In this document: positions 63,092 through 64,000 of the stretch, one piece after another
How the letters are laid out: every line of letters starts with the position of its first letter
Numbering within the stretch: position 1 is the first letter of the stretch
Assembly: GCA_037783545.1 (NCBI GenBank)
Contig: JBBELK010000094.1
Location: 620,001 to 684,000, forward strand
DNA: 64,000 nt
Source: Henricia sp. BOLD:AAB3569
Lineage: Eukaryota; Echinodermata; Asteroidea; Spinulosida; Echinasteridae
Reading direction: 5' to 3'
Position numbers and translations under genes: made by a program
Notes under the pieces: model-generated
The model's database searches: none
Told to the model about the DNA's origin: nothing
What the model saw: the letters and a program-made list of their open reading frames with translations, nothing else

Positions 63092-64000
63092 GAAAAAAGT
63101 CAAAACGAGGCCAAACTTTTCCTACATTTTTTACTATTCGGCTCGGATCGGCCCATGAAACGAAGACTTGCATCGCGTGCAGTGATATTTCAACAACCAT
63201 TTTGACATCTTTTTAACCTTAGGAGGCTCAAAAATCACACCAAAATATGAAAGAAATATTTACCTTTGGAAGGAGTTCTTCAGGTTTTCCAAAAAAGACG
63301 TATTTTGTCAACGGAAAGTCCGATTTTGACTGCGCATGCACGAAATGCATTTGTTTGCCTTGAAATGTGTACTCCAATAATGGTTTTCGCTGCAGAGAGA
63401 ACGTAGACTGGTTCCCGCTCCACATATTACAACGACTGAATATGAGGACCGGCTGCGATATTTTTTTCCGTACCACTGTTTAGCGAACATTGCTTCTGAT
63501 TGGTTTAACCCCTATGCATATGTTATGGAATTCCATATGTGCCAATCAATCCGCGTCTCCTTTTTATCCCGTCGCGTTTTTTTTCCTGTCGCATTCTTTC
63601 TTTTCGTCGCATTTTTTCTCTTTTCGTCGCATTTTTTTCCGTTTCGTCGCTTTTTTTTTTCGTCGCATTTTTTTTGTTCGTCGCATTTTTTTTGTTCGTC
63701 GCATTTTTTTTGTTCGTCGCATTTTTTTTCCCGTCGCATTTTTTTTTCGACTACTGCTACTCACGTCTGTTCAAGGCCCATAGAGATAACGGACACAGAC
63801 TATTTTTCTGGGCTTGGGCGCGTGATTCCACGCCGCCGGAGTCGAGTAGAATCGATTCCACTTCGAATCGCGTTTCGAAATTTTTTAAGGAATCGATTAC
63901 CTGTAGAAATCGATTCCCTGTCAAAATCGATTCCCTTTCATCTAGATTCCAGAACCAATAAATGAAATGAATGAAATAAAATTAAGCCGAAGGCATTTTT
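63092..64000. other. Right-edge region without a recognised gene
   Basis: Apart from the arrays at 63560-63755 and a partial GGAATCGATT element at about 63790-63955, nothing conserved is seen. A minus-strand frame at 63228-63476 has no family I recognise. Confidence 0.5.
63560..63755. repeat. TTCGTCGCATTTTTTTTG simple array
   Basis: About ten units of 16-19 bp, each GTCGCA plus a T run, form the array. The Phe/Arg- and Lys-rich ORFs on both strands are artefacts. Confidence 0.75.

Noticed and set aside
63539..63965. ORFs of 140-146 codons at the right edge
   Set aside because: They are Phe/Arg repeats caused by GTCGCATTTTTTTT units; no conserved domain.

Overview
This is a 64 kb stretch of animal nuclear DNA. 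The genes have many short exons with GT-AG introns, there are no operons, and the space between exons is filled with transposon-derived repeats. The encoded proteins are clear orthologues of bilaterian genes. The repeat style (long snap-back MITEs, tRNA-derived SINEs, a Ty3 retrotransposon primed by tRNA-Ser) suggests a marine invertebrate deuterostome, perhaps an echinoderm. That placement is an inference; no species marker is visible.

Seven host genes can be assembled exon by exon from the sequence. From left to right they are: the 5' part of a phosphatidylserine synthase 2 gene (PTDSS2, minus strand, runs off the left edge); a complete WIPI4/WDR45 autophagy beta-propeller (plus, 9 coding exons, 342 aa); an intronless RTN4IP1-like mitochondrial oxidoreductase (minus, 430 aa) that shares a 433 bp promoter interval with ILRUN/C6orf106 (plus, 6 coding exons, 294 aa); a membrane-anchored JmjC-fold dioxygenase (plus, 5 coding exons, 616 aa); TXNDC9 (minus, 6 coding exons, 207 aa); and an arylsulfatase B-like sulfatase (minus, 10 coding exons, 525 aa) with every catalytic residue present. 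In each multi-exon model the intron phases close exactly on one reading frame. The genes have unrelated functions and form an ordinary gene neighbourhood, not a pathway cluster.

At 56.5-62.5 kb lies a complete Ty3/gypsy retrotransposon. It has two 340 bp LTRs that look identical, a 4 bp target duplication, a tRNA-Ser primer site, a polypurine tract and one intact 1512-codon Gag-Pol frame. A PHD finger sits between RNase H and integrase, which is unusual.

Most of the remaining DNA is non-autonomous elements. Several are nested so that the order of insertion can be read: a TAA-flanked Harbinger-like element inside a palindromic MITE; a GC-rich element with two minisatellites inside a TTAA-flanked MITE; and a MITE inside the arm of a long foldback. 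Other notable repeats are a nested block carrying repeated DR1 and CRE motifs, 51 bp repeats capped by inverted copies, a Tc1-type TIR element resembling Sleeping Beauty ends, and several dispersed families that recur in the introns of unrelated genes. No CRISPR array, rRNA or convincing functional tRNA gene was seen.
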